A stretch of 64,000 nucleotides of DNA, from assembly GCA_036346395.1 (NCBI GenBank), contig CM070615.1, positions 26,469,282-26,533,281 on the forward strand, read 5' to 3'. Below, piece after piece: positions 1 to 11,558 of the stretch. The position numbers and the translations under genes were made by a program. The notes under the pieces are model-generated. The model ran no database searches and was not told the DNA's origin. It saw nothing but the letters and a program-made list of their open reading frames with translations. The stretch comes from Hsuehochloa calcarea. Lineage: Eukaryota; Streptophyta; Magnoliopsida; Poales; Poaceae. Every line of letters begins with the position of its first letter. Position 1 is the first letter of the stretch.

Positions 1-158
1 CGGCCACCACATGGGCCCTTCTTGGGTCGCCGCCCAGGCCTAGGTTGGCGAGAAGTTATAGAAAACCCCTTGTTTTATTCAGGAAATTCCCCTCCTTTAA
101 TTGGATTTTCCATCCCGACTTCTTTTCTAATTACCCGATTCGCTTCTGGGATATTACA
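1..158 (-). repeat. Partial 3' LTR of gypsy-like element D
   Basis: This is the inner edge of an LTR read on the minus strand; the rest lies left of the window. It matches 47529-47693 closely, including a shared stretch around GGTTGGCGAGAAGTT and the same TTACA end. On the minus strand the LTR therefore starts TGTAATA. It is followed at once by a C-rich tract (161-171) that reads as a polypurine tract on the minus strand, which fixes the orientation of D. The two copies differ at many positions, so D is not a recent insertion. Confidence 0.75.
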
Positions 159-1327
159 TTCTACCCCCCTTAAACAGAATTCGACCCCGAATTCTAACCA
201 CACTCGAAACCAAATAATAACTACGGCTAACAACTTACTATTATTACCACGTACCTACTGCGAATAATTATGGATAATTCCCCGCGCATACGAGACTCGA
301 ATTCCCAAGTAGCACCTCTCTCGATCTGATGCGACCACCGATTTTTTTTGTAACTGGTGTATTACACCTCAACACTCGTACCGACCTAACCAGAACCACT
401 CGACGGACAAGACTCGAAGATGTGGTATTTATCGCTGGTCAACGGCCCTTATGAATCCTCACACTCCAAATACCTCAAGCATTCTCTCAACACTGGTTTA
501 TACAAAATGTTATATACCCCGCTCCAGGACTCGAGACGGTTCTAGCGAATTGCTATCTTCCAAGATCTCCGCAACTTCCAGAACAACCAAATATACTTTG
601 GCTATCATTCCCTTTGGGACCAAACCACAGAACTCGCACACAAACATATGGATCTTTTATTCCGTCTCTCAGTCGATTTCTTTATCCTAACCAGGAGAAC
701 CTCTGTTAAGTAGGGACGCGCAACACAACTTATTTTCTAAACAACCTCTAGTAATAAGAACTCAGATGAAAACAGAGGATTCACAATGCAGCCCTCTCAT
801 AACCGACTTACCTCCAAAACACTCGAATGCAAAATCGAAGATTCATCATGAAAACCTTTCCACATTCCAACTGGCAGTTTACAAATAAACTCCACGTAAG
901 CCAAAGCAGAAATCACTCGAATGCTCAAATCAATCCTTTTCCTTTATTCTTTGTGAACCGGAAAGAACCACGCATACCAACATAAAATCAAATCAAATTG
1001 CAAATGACGCTTGTCATAACACCAAGCTGAAAAAAGAACTAAAAGTGCATTCTAATACTTAAGAAAACACTCTTCTTCCTCAATCCTTATTTTAGGTATA
1101 AACCTTCATTTAAATTCTGGGGTTCTAAATTATCACCCTGCTCCTTTCTCCTAACCAACAGCCTCGAAGCGTTGCTCAACCTCAATATAGACTTCACCCA
1201 CGATCACATCTTTTCAATTCTTTAAGAATAATCAACTTAAAATTCACAGCACACACACACACATCATTTACTACACCCAAATGATGCTATCAATGATCAT
1301 TGCATTATTCGAAATCCACTTTGTTCA
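159..1327 (-). mobile_element. Element D, 3' internal part (degenerate gypsy)
   Basis: This is the internal region of D between its polypurine tract and the point where element C inserted. Bases 280-345, read on the minus strand, match the tail of the pol gene of element C (3690-3760): both encode a WSHQ..ER-like segment followed by a conserved glycine/serine stretch. D is thus a Ty3/gypsy relative of C. The rest has no long reading frame and looks like decayed pol or 3' non-coding sequence. The last five bases (1323-1327, GTTCA) are the left target-site copy of C. Confidence 0.6.
161..171 (-). other. Polypurine tract of element D
   Basis: On the minus strand this reads AAGGGGGGTAG and abuts the TGTAATA start of the D LTR. 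This is the usual plus-strand primer site of an LTR retrotransposon. Confidence 0.7.
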
Positions 1328-3565
1328 TGTAACAGCCTCGCTATTCGGAAGCCAAGATGTCACCTAAATAATCTAACATACAACCATAAAGCGGAAGAAT
1401 TTAAACAATATCTCATCTAATAACATAAAGAGATCAACATATAATAGAACAAATGAAGGAATATAGTTCAAATCCAACAACAGTTCACAAACTCCAACTA
1501 TTCAAGTCTAATGAATCCACTAAGATGATTATATCGAAGGAGTAATCATGGATCACAAGCAGTTATTTAATCATTCTTAACATAGAGAAAGATATCATCC
1601 AACATCTAACTCTATTTATTACAGTTCATCACTTAACAAATGAAAGACAAGAACCAAATCATATTATTGAAACTTGAATATGGTGAAGTGAATGAATAGT
1701 GTAAATCTACTCCCTCCCAAATGCCATCATCAACGATCTCCTAAAATAAACAACAAAGCCAAGAATGAGTCCGAGACACAGCAAGTACAGAGAATAATTT
1801 GAACTACACTGAACATGAACAATACAGTATCATTAAGAATATGAACATAAAACTGACATGAACATATGAATGAATGGAATGAATGAATTACACTTTTGCT
1901 TATACCAGTATAGCTAGTGACACACCCGTCGGTGTTCACTTAGGCCCGCATTTAAAAAGATGCAGGGATCCAAGGCTCGTTTGAAGAACATTTCATACGG
2001 GGATCCAAATCTGCCTACATTGGAATTGTGGGTCTTATGTGCCTATACTGGAATTGATGGGTCTTTAATTTCTACTCCCGTGGAAGAAACATGAATAAAT
2101 GAATGAATGGAATGAAACATGAATAACGAAAGACATCATCTCTTTCAACATGGATTACCGGATATGAAAGGAACATGAAGCATTGAATGTAATCATGGAT
2201 CATAGAAATAGCAGTATGAATACAAGCACTCATCATTCATCAACATAAAGAATTTCAATGTACTTGCCTTCCGCTCTACGAAGCGTTATGAGGAAAGACG
2301 GAAGCTGCTACACTCGAATTTCCCCCTCCTACACCAATTAAATATATTTGAATGAGGAACCACATGAACAGGACCTTGCTCGAACCATCTAATCGCAGCA
2401 TCCTAACCCAAGGATCACAAAGTCGATCTACTCACATTAAACCAATATTCTAACAGGACTACAATTTGGACAACAAGTACAAAATAAATCATAACTAGTG
2501 ATCTGAGACTCGGAAGGGAGTGCTCTCAGATCCTATGGAAAGATAGCGAACATATCTACAAAAGTCTAGTTGGCGAGATCTATCAATTCAGCCAAAAGAA
2601 TATGCTAACAGGTAGATGAAAGTATAAGACAGATTCTGTCTAGACAATAAAGAGAGCAGTAAAGAACAGATCACAACGTTTAATCTACAACTCCGATTAG
2701 TGTGTTCTTTATCATTCTGGAAAGGTTATAAAAATTTCTACAATAACCTAGTTGGGTGAAAACCCTGAATCTTCCACTATCATAATCATAATTTGAAAGA
2801 CATCTTGATAGTTCAATCTCGTCAGGAAATCAGGACAGCATGGAAAGATCCGACCATAACTTTTGATCTGTACGTCAGAATTAGGTATACTTGGTAGTTA
2901 CGGAAAGCTAAGAACGATATCTAAATATAACTTGTAGATGGAAATCTCCAATTCGGCCTCTAAGAACCCGAAATCGGCGCACAACTTGCCAGATAGAACT
3001 GAAAATCTAACGACAGCAATTCGATCCAATCAATCTAATCGAATTTGCATCAAATAAGCATCAAACAGTGAAGCAAGCTCTTCGTTACCCATGAAGATTT
3101 GCAGGAATAAGATGATCAATCTCCCGAAGAACCTCCCTTTTCACCTTCTTCCTTCCTTCTTTTGGCCGGCCACCAAGGTAACAGCTCCAACGAGAGGGTC
3201 GGCTGGAGATGAGGGCAGCAGGAGGCGCCTTGGTGATGACCTTGGTGGGCAGCACCAGAGAGATGAGGCGTCAGGAAGGGAGAGGAAAGGGGTGGCGGAT
3301 CCCCTTGGGGAGATGGAGGCGCAAGAGGTGAGGGGGGAATTTGTGGCGGCTAGGGTTGGGAGGAGGGAAGGGTGGCGCCTCCCCCATTCCATATGATGCC
3401 CCCTCCCCCTCTTGGGCTTTCTGGGCTGCGGCCCATGGCCCAAGTTGGCGGAGTTTCACCGAAAAGTACCTTTTTAATTCCATTATTCGCTGGTTGAATA
3501 CTTCGTTGTTAGGAGAAATTCGAAATTGAATAAAGTTCTCTCTAATCGACTTTTGGGTTATTACA
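1328..3565 (-). repeat. 3' LTR of gypsy element C
   Basis: This 2238-bp LTR matches 41712-43937 over its whole length. On the plus strand it begins TGTAACAGCC and ends GGGTTATTACA. The outer side carries the left TSD and the inner side the polypurine tract (3566-3580). A GC-rich block at 3180-3430 near the U3 end encodes short overlapping frames on both strands, which are not genes. Confidence 0.9.
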
Positions 3566-3580
3566 TTCTACCCACTTAAC
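3566..3580 (-). other. Polypurine tract of element C
   Basis: On the minus strand this reads GTTAAGTGGGTAGAA, directly before the LTR start TGTAATAACC. It is the expected primer site for plus-strand DNA synthesis. Confidence 0.75.
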
Positions 3581-4702
3581 AGAATTCGACCCTGAATTCT
3601 CACTTACAAAAGGAACACAAGAATGAATTGCCGTGGAATTGGAACCAACGAATTTAACACGTACCAGAAGCAAACATGTCTGGATACTGTTTGCGCATGC
3701 GGGACTATAGCTCCCAAGTGGCCTCTCTCTCAGTCTGATGAGACCAAAGAACCTTGACGTACTTCAAAGTCTTGTTCCTCAGAACCCGCTCTGACTCTTC
3801 TAGAATTTTCACTGGCTGGGATTCAAAAGTAAGATCCTACTCAATGCTCAACAACTCCAATGGAATAGCATGCTCTGGGTCTCTCAAGAATTTCCTCAAC
3901 ATTGATACATGAAACACATTATGAACTCCGCGCATGGACTCATGAAGATCCAAGCGATAAGCCAATTTCCCAATTCGTGCCACAATTGGAAATGGTCCAA
4001 CGTACCTCGAGCTAAGCTTCCCTTTGGTGCCAAACCGCACTACGCCTTTGGTAGGCGATACTCTCAACAGAACCTCGTTCCCCACTTCGAATTCCAAATC
4101 TCGCATGCTGACATCAGCATAGCTCTTCTGTCAGCTCTGAGTAGCTAACAGATTATTCCTAATCTCTACTACTCTGGCCACAGTTTGCTGAACCCAATCG
4201 GGACTCAAAACTGCTCGCTCTTCTACTGCATCCCATCACAATGGGGATCTGCACTTCCGCCCATAAAGAACCTCAAACGGAGCAGCTCGAATGCTAGCGT
4301 GGTACCTGTTGTTATAGGTGAATTCTGCCAAAGCAAGGTGATCTTCCCAACCTCCCTTCCAAGACATAACACAACATCTGAGCATATCCTCCAGTGTCTG
4401 AATGGCGCGTTCAGACTGACCATCTGTTTGGGGGTGAAATGCGGTGCTAAGAAGAAGCTATGTGCCCAAAGTACTTTGCAAACTTTCCCAGAACATGGAG
4501 ACAAATTTGGCATCTCGATCAGAAACAATGGTTTTAGGCACCCCGTGCAACCGCACTATTTCTCACACATAGAGACAAGCCAAATCACTTGCTGAATTAG
4601 TTGTACGAATAGGAATGAAATGTGCAGACTTACTGAACCGATCCACTATGACCCAAACAGCATCCTGCCCTCGCTGCGTGTGAGGTAAACCATCTACGAA
4701 AT
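3581..4702 (-). pseudogene. Element C integrase, C-terminal part (broken)
   Basis: This is the second half of a gypsy integrase on the minus strand, continuing from 8302-9018 across solo LTR S1. The motif HPQTDGQSERA lies at about 4403-4442 and holds the catalytic glutamate. VSDRD, with the second catalytic aspartate, lies near 4520. A C-terminal segment (YVGPF, then YRLDL, then VFHVSMLRKF) at 3837-4106 is typical of gypsy integrases and may lead into a chromodomain-like tail. In-frame stops near 4107-4140 and 4560-4570 break the frame. The enzyme would insert element cDNA into the genome but cannot be made from this copy. Confidence 0.85.
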
Positions 4703-6559
4703 TGTCGGGACCCAAATATGCAAATCTGGACCCTCTGTGTATACCGCACTAGTCCAGAATCACGCTAGTGCACACAGTGGCAAAATCGATGAAATATCAA
4801 TTCCATATACAAAGATGACTAATAAATAGACAAATAATAATAATTATCAGAGTAAATACCTTAAGGTCAAAGCTTACAATTAATATCTCAGAAGACAAAT
4901 AGCTCAATAAAGCTGCAGCGAAACGTAACGGAATAACTTCAGTGAAGCCCATCCATATGCCCACAGGCAATCGACTGGGGTAGCGCAACCTAGTTCTCCA
5001 CGATCCTTGAAGTAGACCTTGTTGACTGACGATTCTTCCACTTCTGTTGATTATTTATAGCAAGTATGAGTACACACCATACTCGCAAGTCATACCACAG
5101 AATGCAATTTATAGATGATGGCTTATTCCAAAGGAATGGCTTATGTGGTTATTTTGCAGAAATGCAACATTTGCAATTGAATACAAATAATAGATTGAAA
5201 ACATAATTCAAAACAAATAAACAATAATAGTTTAACATTTTCTTTCACAAATAACACAAAGCCTAATCAAGTTCTTTCACACGGCTGAAGAAGTTACCTC
5301 ACACAGCTGATCCTTTCCAATTGTTTTATGAAAATCTACCCCTCGTGTGAAATCCCCGAGCATGTCCATGACCGAGGACACGGCTATTCGAATAGATTAG
5401 TTTAACACTCTGCAGAGGTTGTACACTTTACCCACACGATACAATCAGTGGGGCAAGACTGACCATAACAAAACCTTTCAGAGACTTCATCTCAAACAAT
5501 GACACTCCCGATGTGCTTTCCTGCCGGCCAACCGATACACACAGCGTTTGGTTACGACAAACATCGTTGGACAGGGATGCAGCGAACCGTCCCGCGATGT
5601 GACATATCACACCTCCAGCCCATCACATAGCTTAAATACAACCTGAGTTGTCAATGTTCCATAACTTACTAAGTCAGGCCCAGCCCATACTAGGCATGTG
5701 GTCGTACAGTAAGGCTCAGTTCAATGATGCACAAAGTTAAGTCCTTAATTGACCAAGGCAAGACTTCCAGTTTTTCCCAAATCACAAAGTTTATAGCACA
5801 CAGCTCCACCAATCACACAGAATCCACCACTTGCCTCAGTCCAAATCTTTTACCACCCTGTTGATTAAGTGCAACACATGCCATCACGAGTAACAGCACA
5901 CAGACACACAGTTTCATCACACAGTTCCATAATCACTTAGTCAAGTTTATATTTGCATCTCACATGAAATGATGACTCGTGGCATGGCTAAGCAATCTAC
6001 TCGTATCTAACCAACCCACGTTGGTGCTGCGATAATACCAACTAGTACTGAATCAATCTAGGGTGACAAAAGATCATGGCATACAATAGACAATGTGGAT
6101 ATAACAAATTGGATTAATAACTATCCCAAAAGCATTTAAATAAATACTTGAAATAGAATGCAATACATTGAAACAAAGTATCTTGAAAACTGGGTTCAAT
6201 ATGATCAAAGGTATAACTTGCCTTGCTATAGCAATGATGGTCTTATTTATCTTCAATCTTCTACTTTCTTGATCTTCAGTTCCTTCGGACGATTCCGGCA
6301 CTTCAACGTCTAACGATAAAGAAAGCGCAAAAATAAACTAAATTCAAAAAGACAAATCAAATAAACTCCAAATTGAAATTGAAAGGTACTAGAAGATAGA
6401 TATTGAATTTAGATGAATGACATGCGGGCTACTGGTCTATAGACCAGGTCCACGGAGATACGCTAGTCCACGGTGGACTAAGCTCATGGAGGAGGGTTGA
6501 CCAAGGTTGACTGACACGCGGGACCCGCATGTAAGTGAGAGAAGATACATACATACATA

Positions 6560-6591
<32 letters not shown>

Positions 6592-6956
6592 CATACATAC
6601 GTACATGCATATATACATACATACGTACATACGTACATACATACATGCATACATACATACGTACATACATATACATACTTGCATACGTACGTACATACAT
6701 GTATATACATACATACGTACATGCATATATACATACGTACATGCATATATACATACGTACACGCATACATATACACGCATATATACATACGTACATGCAT
6801 ACACATATACATGCATACGTACGTACATACATATACATACATGCATACGTACATACATACATACGTACACACATACATATACATACATGCATACGTACGT
6901 GTATACATACATATACATTCATACATATATATACATATATACATATATATACATTC

Positions 6957-7023
<67 letters not shown>

Positions 7024-8301
7024 GGAACAGAGGACAGGAGCATGTCGACCGGTTAATGGTGCATAGATTTTTGGCATGGCAAAGTAAGAAATAAAAGGAT
7101 GGAGAGAGAAAGACTTGAGTCTTCATAGCAAGGAATGAAAAGGAAATATAGGAATTCCATGTTCTGGACAATAGATAACAGAATCACACAACAGGGACGA
7201 AGATGGTAACCATAAGACTTTGGGCGCAATAAGGAGGTGGCGGCTTGATGACAGGTGATGGCAAAGCTTTTGACACTGAGATACAAAATAAGGATTAGAG
7301 AATGAATTAGCAGTGAGCAAATTAACTAGAAGAGAAGTAGCCGAACACATGCACTTGAATTACTGGATTGGTTGGATGATTGAAGAACCAAACACCAGAC
7401 AAGGGAACGAAGTAGGAAGCAACTAGCAGACCAAATACATAACAGTACACAGATCGGTTTGAACGAACAAGATGGCCGGCGACTGGCGGTGACGCGACGA
7501 CGGCGAAGGGTCAAAACGGAAAGGAAACGATGAGCCGGACGCGATGGTGCGGTCGGATTTTGGAAATACTCACCGAGGAAGCGAGAAACGCTAAGAATAC
7601 GGTTCGGCTGCAACGGACGGCGGAACTCCGGCGATCTTCAGGCGAAGGGGCTGGCGCCATGACGTAGAGCACCACGATGTGAACCCAACGCCGCAGACGG
7701 TTCGGTCGACGAACGTCGGATGGAGGAGAAACTCGCTGGAGAAGACTTTTGGGACGAACTCTGTATTCTGCGAACTACGATGAATACAGATTGATTCAGT
7801 GGAAAATAAATTAGGGGATTGGAAGAGTACGTTGAGACAGACGCGTGGGCGCAGACGGCTTGCATTTATATGCACCGAATAGAAAGATATAGAAGTTTGA
7901 AATTTGAATAGAAACTAAATCGCTTACAGATCGGCAGCTCGCTCGACAATGATCCGAGTTCGGTTCTACTGGCTTTTACGTGAACAAAGCGCCATGATTC
8001 ATCAGAGTATCGTTGGGAGGAGAGAAAATCAGGAATTTCAAAATTTAAATAAAAGGTAACAAATCGAGGAGATCAAATAAATTCAGAAAAATCTCCAAAA
8101 ATACCATAAAATTCCTAGGAACACAAGGAAGCCAAATAAAATAGATTTTGATTTAATTGTTGTTTAGATTAGTCAAATTAAATATTTTTAATTTAGAAAA
8201 ATTCTAATTAAGATTTATTAATTCAAATAAAATTGGTGAAATTTTCCAAAGACCTAAACTACTCAAAATATTTTTGAAAAGCTAAATTTTGGGACGTTAT
8301 A
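4703..8301 (-). repeat. Solo LTR S1 (3.6 kb), inserted in integrase of C
   Basis: The segment is flanked by GAAAT (4698-4702 and 8302-8306), and removing it with one TSD copy rejoins the integrase core exactly. On the plus strand it begins TGTCGGGACC and ends ACGTTATA. The expected CA end has become TA, consistent with one C-to-T change. No internal direct repeat, PBS, PPT or coding domain is seen, so this is a solo LTR left by LTR-LTR recombination. Orientation is inferred from the minus-strand start T(G/A)TAACGTCCC and from a motif at 5359-5455 that appears in plus orientation in L and E. It contains the microsatellite 6547-7021 and several short frames at 7326-7875 that look like chance open frames. 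Confidence 0.8.
6547..7021. repeat. ACAT/GTAC-type microsatellite ending in (TA)n
   Basis: About 475 bp of imperfect ACAT tetranucleotide repeats with GTAC and TATA variants, followed by about 60 bp of pure TA dinucleotides at 6961-7020. The repeat makes long open frames of Tyr-Ile-His-Thr and Met-Tyr-Val-Cys on both strands, which are artefacts. It lies inside solo LTR S1. Confidence 0.95.
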
Positions 8302-9018
8302 GAAATCCATGGATATGTCATCCCATGGCCAAATTGGAACCTCCAAAGGTTGCAACAAACCTGCTGGTCGCTTATGCTCAGCCTTGACCCGTTGGCAAAC
8401 TCCACAAGATGCTACATATTGAGCGATATCAACCTTCATCTTTTTCCACCAGAAACTCTTCTTCAAGTCCTTGTACATCTTGGTCTCACCAGGATGTACA
8501 GTATACGGAGTACGATGTGCTTCCCTTAGAATCTCATCTTTGACCTGAGCCTTCTGTGGTACACAAAGGCAGCCTTTAGAACGCAACGCACCAGAACCAT
8601 CTACACAGAAGTGGCCTTGTTTGCCCTCAACTAAACGCTTTCTCACTCGCTGGAGCATCTGATCATGCTGTTGTGCTTCCCGCACTCGATCTGGGATGGC
8701 TGACTCAAGAAGTAACCGAGTCTTAGTCTGGGAGGTACCCGCAAAGCAAAAGGAGATATCCATACGCTCAAAATCAGCAATAAGACAACTAAGAGTAGGA
8801 GGCATCGCCTTACGACTCAGAGCATCTGCTACAACATTCACCTTGCCAGGGTGATACTGAATGGTGAGATCATAGTCTTTTATCAACTCTAACCATCTCC
8901 TCTGTCTCAGGTTCAAGTCTTTTTGGGTATAGATGTATTTCAGACTCTTGTGATCAGTGAATATATCATAAGATTCGTCGTACAAATAATGGCGCCAGAT
9001 CTTTAAAGCAAGAACCAC
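8302..9018 (-). pseudogene. Element C RNase H end and integrase N-terminal part
   Basis: The minus-strand frame first shows the end of gypsy RNase H (IFTDHKSLKYI, then VVADALSRKA). It then shows the integrase zinc-binding region with paired histidines (HRTPYTVHPG) and paired cysteines (CGVCQ), and the start of the catalytic core (DISMDF, first aspartate). The frame is cut by S1 right after this aspartate. It continues from the RNase H fragment at 9052-9354 across a stop at about 9050. This is a normal gypsy RT-RH-IN arrangement, disabled. Confidence 0.9.
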
Positions 9019-9051
9019 TGCGGCAAGCTCTAAATCATGAGTAGGATAATT

Positions 9052-9354
9052 CTACTCATGTTTCTTCAACTGTCTCGATGCATAGGCAATCACCTTGCCA
9101 TCCTGCATGAGCACACAACCAAGTCCAACTCTAGACGCATCTGAATAAATTATGAAATGCTTCCCAGGCTCAGGAAGAGTAAGAATTGGAGCGATCACCA
9201 ACCTATCTTTCAAAGTACAGAAATTGCGCTCACACAGATCTGACCACTGAAATTTGACACCTTTCTGTGTCAACTGAGACATCAGTCTAGCAATAGATAA
9301 AAAACCCTCCACGAAGCGCCGGTAATAGCCAGCTAAACCCAGGAAACACCTCAC
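9052..9354 (-). pseudogene. Element C RT thumb/RNase H fragment
   Basis: The minus-strand frame carries RCFLGLAGYYRRF, the conserved RT connection segment of gypsy elements, and then YSDASRVGLGCVL, the first catalytic region of RNase H. It should be continuous with 9472-9885 upstream and 8302-9018 downstream. Frame changes at about 9355-9475 and a stop near 9050 separate the pieces. RNase H would degrade the RNA strand during reverse transcription. Confidence 0.9.
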
Positions 9355-9471
9355 TTACTTGACATTGTTGGCCTTTTCCATTCTACCACCGTTGAGATCT
9401 TGCTAGGATCAACTGAAATACCCTCTTGATTGATTACATGGCCCAGAAACCCAGATTCAGAAATCCAGAAT

Positions 9472-9885
9472 TCACACTTCTTTAGCTTGGCATAAAATTG
9501 GTTCTCTTAAAGTCTCAACAACCAACCTCAGATGCTGGACATGATGCTCTTCCGTCTTGGAATAAATTAGGATATCATCAATGAATACTACAACGAAATC
9601 ATCAAGGTATCGGTGCAGCATACTGTTCATGGCTTCCATGAAAACTGCAGGAGCATTTGTTAGTGCAAAAGACATAACCTTACACTCATAATGGCCATAC
9701 CTCGTAGAGAAAGCCGTCTTCTCGATATCTTGCTCCCGAACTCGAATTTGGTTATAACCTGACTGAAGGTCAATCTTGGAGAATATTTTAGCTCCCTTCA
9801 GTTGATCAAAGAGATCCTCAATGTGGGGCAAAGGATATTTATTCTTCACAGTAGCCTGATTAAGAGCCCGGTAGTCCACACACAT
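9472..9885 (-). pseudogene. Element C reverse transcriptase core (broken)
   Basis: This is the minus-strand RT palm and finger region: MCVDYRALNQ near the start, KIDLQSGYNQIRV in the middle, and VVFIDDILIYS, the FIDD variant of the catalytic YXDD box, at about 9565-9592. The start shown is only the first methionine of this frame; the domain begins further upstream at about 10000. Frameshifts near 9500 and stops near 9930 and 10000 prevent a full enzyme. Confidence 0.92.
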
Positions 9886-9999
9886 ACGCCAACTGCCATC
9901 TTTCTTCTTAGTGAATAGAACAGGTGCTCCTCACGGCGAAACACTACGTCGAATCATATCTTTGGACAGTAGATCATCCAATTGCTTCTTCAACTCCTC

Positions 10000-10311
10000 C
10001 TAGAAGGGTCGTGCCAAACGGTATGGAGACATTGAAATGGGCCGAGTTCCTGGAATAAGATCAATCTGAAACTCCACTTTCCGCTCTGGGGGCATCCCAG
10101 GAAGCTCCACAGGAAAGATATCAGGAAACTCATTCACCATAGGAATCTCCTCAATACGCAGTGAAGAATCAATCTTCTCACCGAGAGACCAAAGCAACTC
10201 AATGATTGAGGCCCGACGACTGGGAAACAGACTAGCCAACACGAACAAGGAATCAGACGGTGCACTGCCCTGAAACACCAATTCTTCACCGGACGGGGCT
10301 TGCAAAGTCAC
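10000..10311 (-). pseudogene. Element C protease-RT linker and RT start
   Basis: The minus-strand frame ends with IPGTRPISMSPYRLA, a highly conserved entry into gypsy RT, preceded by EFPDIFPVELPGMPPER. A stop at about 10003 cuts it from the RT core. A frame change at about 10315 separates it from the gag-protease frame. The position between protease and RT fits the family. Confidence 0.85.
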
Positions 10312-10317
10312 CGTCTT

Positions 10318-11553
10318 TCAGAAACAACAAATCTTGGCACGGTAACTAAATAACCAATCCATGCCCATAATAACATCAAAAGGTGAAAACTGAATTACCA
10401 TAAGGTTAACAGTGAAATTCTCATCATCAATAGTGACATAACAGCCCGGACATGCTGTAGAGCTACAAATAAGACCATTCGGAGAGCTGACTACCACAGA
10501 CTCAGAAATACGCTGCAAACTCAAACCCACCCTTCTAGCAAACTCTAGAGACACAAAAGAATAAGTAGCCCCTGAATCAAAAAGAAAGAATGCCTCATGT
10601 GAATCGACTAGCAAAATACCTGTTACCACGTCAAGACGGCCCGTAGTCTCAGGGGTGAGCATAGCGTAGACTCCCGGTAGTGCCGGAGCAGAGGACGCAC
10701 TGACACTCTGCGAAGGATGAACAGGAACTGCTGTGGGGGAAATGAACGACGGCGGTGCAGACGAAATGGGGTTCCAGTAGAACCCCGCAGAAGGTGCAGG
10801 AGTAAACGTTGTAGGAGGAACCCATCCTGAAGAAAACTGAGGGGCAAGAATAGCAGCTAGGGTCTGAACTGAACCCTGAGGAGCACTAGAAGAAGATGCT
10901 GTTGGAACTAACTCCCACTTGATGATGCTCGCTGGGTTTTGTTTGCATACGGACAACTTGTGGCCTTCTCGACCACACTGACGGCATGTCCCTTTGAAAG
11001 AATACTCTGAAGCCCGATGCCCCTCACCACACCTAAAGCATTTCATACCTTGACATGGAGCAGGACGCATCTGTGGTGTGGATGACGAAGAACGTGGCGC
11101 CGATGAAGAAGACTGCCACTGCTGAACAGGGAGAGTGTCATGACTTCCCTGAAACCTCTTGGGAGCAGGTCGCTGAGAAGACCCACCTCCCCCACCAAAA
11201 CTCTGCTTCTGGCCACCACCAGAACCACCAGCAGGGACAGGGCCACTAGCGGCCTGCTTCTGCGAAGAAGGATCCCTCTCCAGCTCCATTCCCTTGGCCT
11301 GTTCGACTACGGAGCTGAAGTCACGCAAGCCAGTCGCCCCCAGAACGTGGCGATACTCCTGATTGAGGCCCCGGCGGAACCTCTTGGCCTTCTCCCGATC
11401 ATCATTAGCCACCGCTGGTACAAAGCGTACCAGATTGTTGAATCCAGTCTCATACTCAGACACTAACATCTTTCCTTGAGCAAATATCAGCAGTGATTGC
11501 TCCATCCTCTCAAGGAAGGGTCCAGGTAGAATTTTGCCCTGAACTGCTCCACG
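10318..11553 (-). pseudogene. Element C gag (C-terminal part) and protease
   Basis: The minus-strand frame covers the retrotransposon gag domain (FVPAVANDDREKAKRFRRGL) and a Gln/Ser/Gly-rich linker. A good CCHC zinc knuckle follows (CRQCGREGHKLSVC), with a degenerate CFRCGEGH copy before it. After a Pro/Ser-rich spacer comes an aspartic protease with the DSGA active site (FDSGATYSFVS) and the later VIMGMDWL segment. Element L inserted at 11554-11558, so the gag N-terminal part is displaced to 23606-23957 and 41301-41506. Gag would form the particle, and the protease would cut the polyprotein. Confidence 0.9.
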
Positions 11554-11558
11554 AATAC
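11554..11558. other. Left TSD of element L (AATAC)
   Basis: AATAC here matches AATAC at 23601-23605. Removing L and one copy restores the gag reading of element C. Confidence 0.9.

Noticed and set aside
3091..3443. Overlapping 100-codon frames in the C LTR as a promoter-proximal gene
   Set aside because: They fall in a GC-rich LTR block and are not kept as one frame in the other LTR at 43466-43808.
6429..7171. Long open frames on both strands rich in Tyr, Ile, Met, Val and Cys
   Set aside because: They are translations of the ACAT/TA microsatellite and have no domain.
4703..8301. A complete small retrotransposon rather than a solo LTR
   Set aside because: No terminal direct repeat, PBS, PPT or coding domain was found inside, and the ends behave as one LTR with a 5-bp TSD.
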